Of a DNA stretch of 16,412 bases, positions 1-6,873 are shown one piece after another. Origin of the DNA: an uncultured Clostridium sp. (GTDB taxonomy: Bacteria; Bacillota; Clostridia; Lachnospirales; Lachnospiraceae); NCBI GenBank assembly GCA_900543885.1, contig UQTA01000071.1, forward strand, positions 1 to 16,412, in the 5' to 3' direction. The position numbers were made by a program, and so were the translations under genes. The notes under the pieces were generated by a model, which had not been told where the DNA came from, did not search any database, and saw only the letters and a list, made by a program, of their open reading frames with translations. Numbering within the stretch: the stretch's first letter is position 1; every line of letters starts with the position of its first letter.

Positions 1-3
1 TAA

Positions 4-145
4 GCATTCGGTAGGCAATTTTGGACCTTTTGTGAGCATAGCGGACAGGGCGGAGGCGTTGCCTGAACACGCGAAGCGTGTGAGTTGGCCGGAGCCCTGT
101 CTAATTGGCGGCGGAACAAAAGGTCCAAAAAATTGCCGTGAATGC
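4..145. repeat. 142-nt nested imperfect palindrome
   Basis: Seen directly: GCATTC (4-9) pairs with GAATGC (140-145). A 20-nt arm at 14-33 pairs with 116-137 apart from two extra A residues. GACAGGGC (44-51) pairs with GCCCTGTC (94-101), and CACGC (68-72) with GCGTG (76-80) around a GAA loop. The element could fold into one long hairpin on either strand. A plus-strand reading frame runs across it (32-379), but it has no ribosome binding site and mostly translates palindrome arms, so I do not call it a gene. It may be a dispersed intergenic repeat or MITE-like element, or a structured RNA. The window edge hides whether it extends further left. Confidence 0.75.
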
Positions 146-231
146 GTTTATACATGGCGGGGCTCTTTCGGACCCTTCGGAACAAAATCGCAATTAGAAA
201 AATCCCGTTTTATGTATGAAAATAGGGAGAA

Positions 232-468
232 TCAAGAAGAAATCCTCCGAACCAATATCTCTTTTGTATATTCTTCCCGTATAGCAATTACCCGCCTGCG
301 TATTCTGTATACATACAGCTGCCGTGCCGGATTTTTCAGCAAACAGGTGATGACTTCACCATACAGAAAGCCGTTTTGACTCAGAATCTCCTTTATATCT
401 GATTCTGAGATGATCCATACTACTTCAGCTGTTTCACTTTCACGCAGGCCGGATAAAGGTTCAACCAT
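232..468 (-). CDS. Doubtful 78-aa ORF downstream of sfsA, possible gene remnant
   Basis: The frame opens with ATG at 468 and lies 96 bp downstream of the sfsA stop on the same strand. Upstream there is only a weak purine stretch (GGATGGGA), with no clear AGGAGG. The protein has a plausible alternation of beta-like and helical segments (AEVVWIISESDIKEIL, then a helix and a basic stretch). This faintly recalls the end of a cyclic-nucleotide-binding (Crp/Fnr-type) effector domain followed by the dimer helix, but there is no DNA-binding domain. That resemblance is by eye and weak. It could be a decayed fragment, a small orphan gene or chance. No neighbour helps to decide. Confidence 0.3.
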   Translation of the reverse strand: MVEPLSGLRESETAEVVWIISESDIKEILSQNGFLYGEVITCLLKNPARQLYVYRIRRRVIAIREEYTKEILVRRISS

Positions 469-564
469 ACGTTCCCATCCAATATTTTAGTTCTTTTTAA
501 ATATATGCATTTCTAAGAGCTTTCATGCTTCTGCCTTGGAAACTGGTTTTCAATCAGGGAACTT

Positions 565-1305
565 TTATTCATTGTAAGTCAGTCCGATTTCTACTTTCTC
601 ATCTATACTCATAGAATCCTCAGTTACCTGGCAGTCATAAGCTAAAATATGTACCCCGGAAGCGAAAGCCTCCCTAAGGGCATCTCCAAAAGCCTTATGG
701 GTCTTATCATTGGGATAAAATTTCCGGATCCCTTTCATCTGGATCACAAGGAGCAGAAAGGTTTCAAAACCATCCTTTTTTGCCTGGATCAGTCCATTTA
801 AATGCTTCACTCCCCGGATGGTAGGTGCGTCAGGGAAAAATACATTTCCCTCTTTTTCCAAAGTGACGCCCTTTACTTCCATAAAAGCAGGAACTGTTTT
901 ACCAGTTACATCATCCTTCAATTCAAAGGCCAGGTCGAACCGGGAATCCCCGTGAGTCACTTCACGCCTGATATTAGTTGGAATTCCAACATTTTCTAAT
1001 GACAGTCCTTTTGCCTCCTTCTCACGTATCCATTCCAGCGCCGCCTGATTAGGCGCCTGGGAATCCATATTGATCAGCAGATCTCCCTTATATACAGCGA
1101 TCAGGTCATATTCTGTTTTCCGCTTCATTTCCTTTGCTTTGGGATGAAATTCCAGAATAACGGTGCAGCCTGGCACTAAAAGTTCCTGGCAGCGGCCTGT
1201 ATTTTTTACATGACAGGTTTTAATAGCTCCATTTATCTCTACATAGGCGATAAAGCGGTTGGGACGTTTTAAAAAGGTTCCGGTTACTATATTATCATAG
1301 GTCAT
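565..1305 (-). CDS. sfsA: DNA/RNA nuclease SfsA (sugar fermentation stimulation family)
   Basis: The 246-aa protein has the usual SfsA length and order: an N-terminal OB-fold-like part (about residues 1-85, with FLKRPNRFIAYVEING and HVKNTGRCQELLVPG) and a C-terminal PD-(D/E)XK-like nuclease part. Visible core motifs are THGDSRFDLAF, PAFMEVKGVTLEKEG and FPDAPTIRGVKHLNGL. The Asp, Glu and Lys of the last two are the expected metal-site residues. The family is a sequence-non-specific nucleic-acid binder and nuclease. The old name comes from a maltose-utilisation phenotype in E. coli, and its real role is unsettled. The start at 1305 is preceded by AGGAGG (minus strand, 1316-1321) at 10-nt spacing. 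It is divergent from thrC, with which it shares a 284-bp intergenic region. Confidence 0.95.
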   Translation of the reverse strand: MTYDNIVTGTFLKRPNRFIAYVEINGAIKTCHVKNTGRCQELLVPGCTVILEFHPKAKEMKRKTEYDLIAVYKGDLLINMDSQAPNQAALEWIREKEAKGLSLENVGIPTNIRREVTHGDSRFDLAFELKDDVTGKTVPAFMEVKGVTLEKEGNVFFPDAPTIRGVKHLNGLIQAKKDGFETFLLLVIQMKGIRKFYPNDKTHKAFGDALREAFASGVHILAYDCQVTEDSMSIDEKVEIGLTYNE

Positions 1306-1386
1306 ATGTATGTTACCTCCTGAGGTATCCCCTTGGATTTATTCTGGCAGTACAGTATTGCCGGATATGCACGCATGCATAGCAAC

Positions 1387-1397
1387 AGTATAGCACA
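1387..1397 (-). promoter_or_regulatory. Candidate extended -10 promoter of sfsA
   Basis: Read on the minus strand, the segment is TGTGCTATACT: a near-consensus -10 with the extended TGn motif, about 80 nt upstream of the sfsA start. A perfect TTGACA is present (minus strand, 1406-1411) but only 13 bp upstream of the -10. That is too close for a standard pair, so recognition probably relies on the extended -10. The same TGTGC-TATAMT string recurs at two other promoters in this window. Confidence 0.5.
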
Positions 1398-1498
1398 AGT
1401 GTAGCTGTCAAAAAACTTTTTTATATTGCGGCACGCATTGAAATATGTTACACTTTTTGAAAAATAAAGATTCAGGATTAAAAGTAATTACGCGCTTA

Positions 1499-1525
1499 CA
1501 AAAACAGGTTTCGACCATGTTTTTG
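1499..1525 (+). promoter_or_regulatory. UUCG-capped hairpin in the thrC leader
   Basis: CAAAAACA (1499-1506) plus GGT pairs with ACC and TGTTTTTG (1518-1525) around a TTCG tetraloop, with a single bulged A. It lies 65 nt upstream of the thrC start, in the sfsA-thrC intergenic region. No U-tract follows, so it is not a classical terminator. No T-box hallmark (GGTGG-type antiterminator) was found. It may stabilise or regulate the thrC transcript. The rest of 1306-1589 shows no ORF. Confidence 0.5.
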
Positions 1526-1589
1526 CACCTGGATCTTTGCAAAACTGAACTGTCACATAAATTTTAAGAATAAGAGAGGAAGAAAAATC

Positions 1590-3086
1590 ATGGCATTATC
1601 CTACGAAAGTACCAGAGGCGGACAGAAAGGTGTTACAGCGTCACAGGCCATTTTAAAGGGTCTGGCAGAAGACGGCGGACTTTTCATGCCTACAGAGATC
1701 CCGAAGCTGGACAAGACTTTAGCACAGCTTGCAGGAATGACCTATCAGGAAACAGCCTATGAAGTGATGAAGCTTTTTCTGACAGACTATACAGAGGAAG
1801 AACTGAAAACCTGTATCGCAAGCGCATATGACAGCAAGTTTGATACAGAGGAGATCGCGCCTTTAGCAAAGGCAGACGGAGCGTATTTCCTGGAGCTTTA
1901 TCATGGCAGTACCATTGCTTTCAAAGACATGGCACTTTCCATTCTTCCTCATCTTATGACCACTGCTGCAAAGAAAAACCACGCAGATAAAGAAATCGTG
2001 ATCCTGACTGCTACCTCCGGTGATACGGGAAAAGCAGCTATGGCAGGTTTTGCTGACGTTCCAGGAACACGTATTATTGTATTCTATCCAAAGGGTGGTG
2101 TCAGCAAGGTTCAGGAACTGCAGATGCGTACCCAGAAAGGTGATAATACCAGCGTAGTTGCCATTCATGGAAACTTTGATGATGCGCAGACAGGGGTAAA
2201 GAAGCTGTTTGGCAACAAAGAACTTGAAAAAGAGATGGCAGAGGCTGGTTTCCAGTTCTCTTCTGCAAACTCTATTAACATTGGCCGTCTGGTGCCTCAG
2301 GTAGTTTACTATGTATACGCATATGCAAAACTGCTGGAAAATGAACAGATCGAAAATGGTGAAGAGATCAATGTGGTAGTTCCTACCGGCAACTTTGGAA
2401 ATATCCTTGCAGCATATTTTGCAAAACACATGGGCGTACCGATCAAAACTCTGATCTGTGCATCCAATGACAATAAAGTTCTGTATGATTTCTTTACTAC
2501 AGGAACTTATGACAGAAAGAGAGAATTTATCTTGACCAATTCTCCTTCCATGGACATCCTGATCTCCAGCAACTTAGAGCGTCTGATCTACTTAAGCACT
2601 GGCTGTGATGCAGCAGCAGATGCAGCACTGATGAAGGATCTGTCTGAAAAGGGAAGTTATACAGTCACAGAGAAGATGCGTCAGTTTATGTCCGATTTCA
2701 GAGGCGGTTTTGCCACAGAGACACAGAATGAGGCAACTATCCGCAAGATCTTTGAAGATACAGGATACCTGATCGATACCCATACAGGTGTTGCAGCTAC
2801 CGTTTACAATGCATATAAGGCAGAAACAGGGGATCAGACCAAGACTGTGATTGCATCTACCGCAAGCCCATACAAGTTCTCCCACAGCGTTTTAGAGGCT
2901 ATTAAAGGTAAGTCTGCAGTAGAAGGAAAGGATGAATTTGCAGTAGTAGATGAGCTGTCTGAAGTATCCGGCACACCGGTTCCAAAGGCAGTAGAAGAAC
3001 TGCGCAGCGCAGTGATCCGCCACAATACAGAATGCGACGTGGATAAAATGGGTGAAACTGTAAAGAATATTCTTGGGATTGCTTAA
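1590..3086 (+). CDS. thrC: Threonine synthase (PLP-dependent)
   Basis: The enzyme converts O-phospho-L-homoserine to L-threonine and phosphate in the cytoplasm. The 498-aa length and the N-terminal pattern (YESTRGG, GLAEDGGLFMP) match the long-form (E. coli/yeast-like) ThrC group. The PLP-binding lysine is K112 in GSTIAFKDMAL. The phosphate-binding TSGDTGKAA loop is at about 142-150. NFGNILAAYFAK and the C-terminal TASPYKF are further family landmarks. The start at 1590 has an AGAGGAAG ribosome binding site. Homoserine kinase and homoserine dehydrogenase are not adjacent, so this is a stand-alone thrC. No strong terminator follows, so some readthrough into fba is possible. Confidence 0.97.
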   Translation: MALSYESTRGGQKGVTASQAILKGLAEDGGLFMPTEIPKLDKTLAQLAGMTYQETAYEVMKLFLTDYTEEELKTCIASAYDSKFDTEEIAPLAKADGAYFLELYHGSTIAFKDMALSILPHLMTTAAKKNHADKEIVILTATSGDTGKAAMAGFADVPGTRIIVFYPKGGVSKVQELQMRTQKGDNTSVVAIHGNFDDAQTGVKKLFGNKELEKEMAEAGFQFSSANSINIGRLVPQVVYYVYAYAKLLENEQIENGEEINVVVPTGNFGNILAAYFAKHMGVPIKTLICASNDNKVLYDFFTTGTYDRKREFILTNSPSMDILISSNLERLIYLSTGCDAAADAALMKDLSEKGSYTVTEKMRQFMSDFRGGFATETQNEATIRKIFEDTGYLIDTHTGVAATVYNAYKAETGDQTKTVIASTASPYKFSHSVLEAIKGKSAVEGKDEFAVVDELSEVSGTPVPKAVEELRSAVIRHNTECDVDKMGETVKNILGIA

Positions 3087-3097
3087 AATAGCTTCCA

Positions 3098-3121
3098 TTT
3101 TAGGACAAGATAGAGTATAAT
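3098..3121 (+). promoter_or_regulatory. Candidate promoter between thrC and fba
   Basis: A perfect TATAAT lies at 3116-3121, with a weak -35 (TTCCAT) 18 bp upstream starting near 3092. It would give a leader of about 100 nt for fba, consistent with independent, high expression of the aldolase. Confidence 0.5.
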
Positions 3122-3170
3122 GGGTTAGTACGTTAAGAATATAACAAAGTTATATATTTAACAAAGACAG

Positions 3171-3192
3171 GTGCCCGGATAATCCGGGACAC
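3171..3192 (+). promoter_or_regulatory. GC-rich hairpin in the fba leader
   Basis: GTG-CCCGGA-TAA-TCCGGG-ACAC forms a tight hairpin: a 6-bp GC-rich core plus flanking GTG/CAC pairs around one mismatch. It lies 37 nt before the fba start. No T-run follows, so I read it as an mRNA-stabilising or translational leader element rather than a terminator. Confidence 0.5.
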
Positions 3193-3228
3193 AGTGCAAA
3201 ATTGCAGTATGTTCAAGGAGGAATAAAA

Positions 3229-4092
3229 ATGTTAGTATCAGCAAAAGAAATGCTTGAAAAAGCCAGAGCAGGCAAATACGCAGTAGGCCAGTTCAATATC
3301 AACAACCTTGAGTGGACCAAATCCATCCTTTTAACAGCACAGGAATTAAATTCCCCTGTTATCCTGGGTGTATCTGAAGGCGCAGGAAAGTACATGACCG
3401 GTTTCAAGACCGTAGCAGCTATGGTATCTGCTATGATCGATGAGCTGAAGATCACTGTACCTGTTGCGCTGCATCTGGATCATGGTACTTATGAAGGCTG
3501 CTATAAGTGTATCAAAGCAGGATTTTCCTCCATTATGTTTGACGGTTCCCACTATCCGATCGAAGAAAACGTTGAGAAGACCAAGGAACTGGTAAAGATC
3601 GCACATGCTATGGGTCTGTCCTTAGAGGCTGAAGTTGGCTCTATCGGCGGTGAAGAAGACGGTGTGATCGGTATGGGCGAGTGCGCAGATCCTAAGGAGT
3701 GCAAGGCAATCGCAGATCTGGGAATTGATTTCCTGGCAGCAGGAATCGGCAATATCCACGGCAAATATCCGGCTAACTGGCAGGGATTAAACTTCGAGGT
3801 TCTGGAGAATGTTAAGAAAGAAGTTGGCGATATGCCATTAGTTCTTCACGGCGGTACCGGAATCCCAGCTGACATGATCAAGAAAGCAATCAGCCTTGGC
3901 GTTGCTAAGATCAATGTAAATACTGAGTGCCAGCTGTCCTTTGCAGAGGCTACCAGAAAGTATATCGAAGCTGGAAAAGACTTAGAGGGTAAGGGATTCG
4001 ACCCAAGAAAACTCTTAGCTCCAGGTGCAGAAGCAATCAAGGCTACTGTTAAGGAAAAAATGGAACTGTTTGGTTCTGTTGGAAAAGCCTGA
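3229..4092 (+). CDS. fba: Class II fructose-bisphosphate aldolase
   Basis: This zinc-dependent enzyme interconverts fructose 1,6-bisphosphate with glyceraldehyde 3-phosphate and dihydroxyacetone phosphate in glycolysis and gluconeogenesis. The 287-aa protein carries HLDHG (H82, catalytic D84, zinc ligand H85), the LEAEVGSIGGEEDG block (about 132-144), zinc-ligand histidines in GIGNIHGKY (H177) and LHGGTG (H207), and the phosphate-binding KINVNTE (about 227-233). I chose ATG 3229 because AAGGAGG lies directly upstream (3215-3221). The frame is open to an ATG at 3202, but that start would place the ribosome binding site inside the gene. The length fits FbaA/GatY-type aldolases. A tagatose-bisphosphate aldolase cannot be fully excluded, but the context has no tagatose genes. 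Confidence 0.95.
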   Translation: MLVSAKEMLEKARAGKYAVGQFNINNLEWTKSILLTAQELNSPVILGVSEGAGKYMTGFKTVAAMVSAMIDELKITVPVALHLDHGTYEGCYKCIKAGFSSIMFDGSHYPIEENVEKTKELVKIAHAMGLSLEAEVGSIGGEEDGVIGMGECADPKECKAIADLGIDFLAAGIGNIHGKYPANWQGLNFEVLENVKKEVGDMPLVLHGGTGIPADMIKKAISLGVAKINVNTECQLSFAEATRKYIEAGKDLEGKGFDPRKLLAPGAEAIKATVKEKMELFGSVGKA

Positions 4093-4135
4093 AAATAATA
4101 TAGGTATCATACAAAATCTTTTTTTAAAAAACCAC

Positions 4136-4164
4136 TTGCAATTTTAAAAAAAATGGTTTATTTT
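4136..4164 (+). promoter_or_regulatory. Candidate promoter upstream of glnN
   Basis: TTGCAA (4136-4141), a 17-bp spacer and TATTTT (4159-4164) form a plausible sigma-A promoter in an A/T-rich stretch after fba. Its start point would lie near 4171, so the hairpin at 4176-4206 would sit at the extreme 5' end of the transcript. That hairpin could then act on glnN as well as ending fba. Confidence 0.4.
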
Positions 4165-4175
4165 AAGAAAGAACG

Positions 4176-4209
4176 AAGGCGTTCTCTATATCAGGAGAGC
4201 GCCTTTTTT
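4176..4209 (+). terminator. Intrinsic terminator after fba
   Basis: AAGGCG-TTCTC pairs with GAGAG-CGCCTT across a short loop and is followed by a run of T. It lies 84 nt after the fba stop. It is a clean Rho-independent terminator, although a possible promoter lies just upstream of it. Confidence 0.85.
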
Positions 4210-4225
4210 ACTACCTGATGCCTGC

Positions 4226-4246
4226 AAACTTAAAAAAATTAAGTTT
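4226..4246 (+). repeat. Small A/T-rich inverted repeat in the glnN leader
   Basis: AAACTTAA (4226-4233) and TTAAGTTT (4239-4246) are perfect inverted repeats around five A residues. It could be an operator-like site or a weak hairpin. Otherwise the 4210-4383 stretch shows only an in-frame upstream extension of glnN, and I saw no recognisable glutamine riboswitch. Confidence 0.4.
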
Positions 4247-4383
4247 TCATGCAAAGATAGTAAGGGATGTGCCATGATTGGCAAAAGAAAAACATCCCAA
4301 CAAGAGGATTTATGTTGCTGGCCATGCAATACATGAACAGTAACGGAATTATGGAAAATGATGCAAGAGAGGATGGAGAATCT

Positions 4384-6498
4384 ATGAGCGAAGTAGTAAG
4401 TGTTTCAGAGATGTTTGGCAAGGACGTATTTAATGACGCAGTCATGAAAGACCGTCTGCCAAAGAGTGTGTACAAAAAACTGAAAAAGACCATTGAAGAT
4501 GGCGCTGAGTTGGATCCAAGTATTGCAGACGTTGTGGCACATGCCATGAAGGACTGGGCCATTGAACATGGCGCAACCCATTTTACCCACTGGTTCCAGC
4601 CACTGACCGGAGTAACTGCTGAAAAACATGACTCCTTTATTTCAGCACCGGTAGACGGAAAAGTGATCATGGAATTCTCCGGAAAGGAACTGATCAAGGG
4701 CGAGCCTGATGCATCTTCCTTCCCATCCGGCGGTTTAAGAGCAACTTTCGAGGCAAGAGGTTATACAGTATGGGATTGTACTTCCCCAGCCTTCTTAAAA
4801 GAAGATGCTATTGGTGTTACCCTTTGCATTCCTACTTCCTTCTGCTCCTATAAGGGCGAGGCACTGGATAAGAAGACACCTCTTCTTCGTTCCATGCAGG
4901 CAGTAAATGAGCAGGCGCTGCGTATCCTTCGTCTCTTTGGGAATACCACTGCAAAGCGTGTAGTTCCTTCTGTAGGACCTGAGCAGGAATATTTCATTGT
5001 AGATCGTGCAAAATACTTACAGCGTAAAGATCTGATCTATACTGGCCGTACTCTTTTCGGAGCAATGCCTCCAAAAGGTCAGGAAATGGATGATCACTAT
5101 TTTGGCGTTATCCGCGAACGCATCGGTTCTTATATGAGCGATTTAAACAAAGAACTGTGGAAATTAGGCGTCCCTGCAAAGACACAGCATAATGAAGTAG
5201 CTCCTGCACAGCATGAGCTGGCACCGATTTACGAAGGTGTAAACCAGGCTGTAGACCATAACCAGATCGTTATGGAGACCATGAAGAAAGTGGCAGAGCG
5301 CCATGGACTGGCATGCCTCCTTCATGAAAAGCCATTTGCAGGTGTCAATGGTTCCGGTAAGCATAACAACTGGTCCCTGACAGCAGATGATGGCACCAAC
5401 CTGATGAATCCGGGAGATACACCTCATGAGAACATCCAGTTCCTCTTAGTTCTGGCATGCATTATCAAGGCAGTTGATATTCACGCAGACCTGTTAAGAG
5501 AATCTGCTTCTAATGTAGGAAATGATCACAGACTGGGAGCAAACGAGGCACCGCCAGCGATCATTTCTATCTTCTTAGGCGAGCAGCTGGAAGATGTTAT
5601 CGATCAGCTTTGTGATACTGGTGAGGCAACTCACTCCAAGCAGGGCGGAACCTTAAAGACAGGTGTTGATATTCTTCCTGACTTTGATAAGGACGCAACT
5701 GACAGAAACAGAACTTCACCATTTGCATTTACAGGAAATAAGTTTGAGTTCCGTATGGTAGGTTCTTCCGACTCTATTGCATCTGCAAATACAGTATTAA
5801 ATACCATTATTGCGGAAGCTTTCAAGGAAGCAGCTGACAAACTGGAGAAAGCAGACAACTTTGATATGGCTGTACATGACATGATCAAGGAAACTCTGGC
5901 AGCTCATAAGAGAGTTGTATTCAATGGAAATGGTTACTCTGATGAGTGGGTAGCAGAAGCTGAGAGAAGAGGACTTCCAAACATCAAGTCCATGGTAGAT
6001 GCAATCCCGGCACTGGTAACAGATAAGGCTGTGAAGCTGTTTGAAGAATTCGGCGTATTTACAAAGACTGAGCTGGAGTCCAGAGTAGAAGTTGAGTATG
6101 AAGGCTACGCAAAAGCCATCAATATCGAAGCAAAGACTATGATCGATATGGCTGGAAAGCAGATCATCCCAGCTGTTATTAAATATACAACCGCACTTGC
6201 TTCTTCTATTTCCGCAGTAAAGAGTGCATGCCCAGAGGCAGATGTAAGCACCCAGACAGAGCTTCTGTTAGAAACCTCTGATTTACTGGCAGAAACCAAG
6301 GTTGCACTTGCAAATCTGACCGACATCACTGAAAAGTGCGCAGCAATGGGCGGCGGCAGAGACCAGGCAGTTGCTTACCATGAGGAAGTTGTTCCTGCAA
6401 TGACAGCATTAAGAACTCCGGTAGATAAGCTGGAAATGCTGGTAGACAAAGAATTATGGCCAATGCCAAGCTACGGCGACCTGATCTTTGAGGTTTAA
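4384..6498 (+). CDS. glnN: Glutamine synthetase type III (GSIII)
   Basis: The enzyme makes glutamine from glutamate, ammonia and ATP. It is a large cytoplasmic GSIII of the type found in Bacteroides, Clostridia and cyanobacteria. From ATG 4384 the protein is 704 aa, right for the family. Diagnostic blocks are MKDWAIEHGATHFTHWFQP, the TAEKHDSF and GEPDASSFPSGGLRATFEARGYT region, GPEQEYF (metal-binding Glu), KHNNWSL, and FRMVGSS near the active-site Arg. The frame stays open up to ATG 4267 and also offers ATG 4312. I prefer 4384 (MSEVVSVSEMFGKDVF) because family homology begins there and GGAG lies 5 nt upstream (4375-4378). It is monocistronic, between the fba terminator and the palindrome plus terminator downstream. 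Confidence 0.96.
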   Translation: MSEVVSVSEMFGKDVFNDAVMKDRLPKSVYKKLKKTIEDGAELDPSIADVVAHAMKDWAIEHGATHFTHWFQPLTGVTAEKHDSFISAPVDGKVIMEFSGKELIKGEPDASSFPSGGLRATFEARGYTVWDCTSPAFLKEDAIGVTLCIPTSFCSYKGEALDKKTPLLRSMQAVNEQALRILRLFGNTTAKRVVPSVGPEQEYFIVDRAKYLQRKDLIYTGRTLFGAMPPKGQEMDDHYFGVIRERIGSYMSDLNKELWKLGVPAKTQHNEVAPAQHELAPIYEGVNQAVDHNQIVMETMKKVAERHGLACLLHEKPFAGVNGSGKHNNWSLTADDGTNLMNPGDTPHENIQFLLVLACIIKAVDIHADLLRESASNVGNDHRLGANEAPPAIISIFLGEQLEDVIDQLCDTGEATHSKQGGTLKTGVDILPDFDKDATDRNRTSPFAFTGNKFEFRMVGSSDSIASANTVLNTIIAEAFKEAADKLEKADNFDMAVHDMIKETLAAHKRVVFNGNGYSDEWVAEAERRGLPNIKSMVDAIPALVTDKAVKLFEEFGVFTKTELESRVEVEYEGYAKAINIEAKTMIDMAGKQIIPAVIKYTTALASSISAVKSACPEADVSTQTELLLETSDLLAETKVALANLTDITEKCAAMGGGRDQAVAYHEEVVPAMTALRTPVDKLEMLVDKELWPMPSYGDLIFEV

Positions 6499-6505
6499 TC
6501 CACAG

Positions 6506-6683
6506 TTAACTAGTATAATCCACGATAATTACCGATCCCTTACACGCAGGATAAATTTTCATGTGCAAGGAAGCTGAATGAGGCGATGCCGGTAGCATCG
6601 TCGATTGAAGCTAACGCGGCAGATGGAAATTTAGACAAGTGAAAGGGGCGGATAATTATTGTGGATTATACTAGATATGTTAA
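6506..6683. repeat. About 178-nt nested imperfect palindrome after glnN
   Basis: CTAGTATAATCCAC (6510-6523) is perfectly inverted at 6661-6674, and pairing continues inward through ATAATTA with G-U tolerance. A second stem pairs AAATTTTCATGTGC (6553-6566) with the region 6619-6632. The apex is CGATGC (6584-6589) with GCATCG (6595-6600) around a 5-nt loop. The 5-mer GTTAA flanks both sides (6505-6509 and 6679-6683), like a target-site duplication, although the right side has 4 extra nt. There is no ORF inside. It may be a MITE-like element or a structured RNA. It is not explained by the terminator, which lies separately downstream. Confidence 0.8.
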
Positions 6684-6703
6684 TTACATAAATCAAACCA
6701 TAG

Positions 6704-6755
6704 CAAAAAAAGATCCTTCCGCTAACCATTTACCGGTTGCGGAAGGATCTTTTTT
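6704..6755. terminator. Strong, A/T-flanked (bidirectional-looking) terminator
   Basis: AAAAAAAGATCCTTCCGC (from 6704) pairs with GCGGAAGGATCTTTTTT (to 6755), with a short inner AACC/GGTT stem. The stem is about 13 GC-containing pairs, flanked by an A-run on one side and a T-run on the other. It closes the glnN unit and insulates the surface block downstream. Confidence 0.93.
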
Positions 6756-6779
6756 ATTGAAATTTATTCAAGCATTATC

Positions 6780-6807
6780 TTGAGTTTTTAACTGCCTGTG
6801 CTATAAT
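6780..6807 (+). promoter_or_regulatory. Promoter of the HTH-cytidylyltransferase-kinase gene
   Basis: TTGAGT (6780-6785), a 16-bp spacer and TATAAT (6802-6807) with the extended element TGTGC directly before the -10. This is a strong sigma-A-type promoter about 65 nt upstream of the start codon. Confidence 0.75.
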
Positions 6808-6843
6808 GTTCATATATTTTTAAATTCATATAAAAATGAACAT
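6805..6843. promoter_or_regulatory. Candidate operator: ATGTTCAT / ATGAACAT inverted repeat
   Basis: ATGTTCAT (6806-6813) overlaps the end of the -10 box and the likely start point. Its exact reverse complement, ATGAACAT, lies at 6836-6843. The ATGTTC/GAACAT core recurs in the leader of the choline-binding repeat protein at 8843-8884. The location suits repression. The HTH domain of the gene downstream is a candidate binder, which is inference. Confidence 0.5.
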
Positions 6844-6873
6844 ATAGATAATGGGAAAAGGAGTTAGGATCAT

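Noticed and set aside
32..379. 115-codon plus-strand frame across the first palindrome
   Set aside because: It translates the palindrome arms, lacks a ribosome binding site and has an unprotein-like composition.
1400..1589. T-box riboswitch upstream of thrC
   Set aside because: No T-box sequence, specifier-loop architecture or terminator with T-run could be found. Only the UUCG hairpin is present.
1863..2429. 188-codon minus-strand frame inside thrC
   Set aside because: It is fully overlapped by the strongly supported thrC. Cys/Phe/Ile-rich antisense frames of this kind are typical shadows of codon bias.
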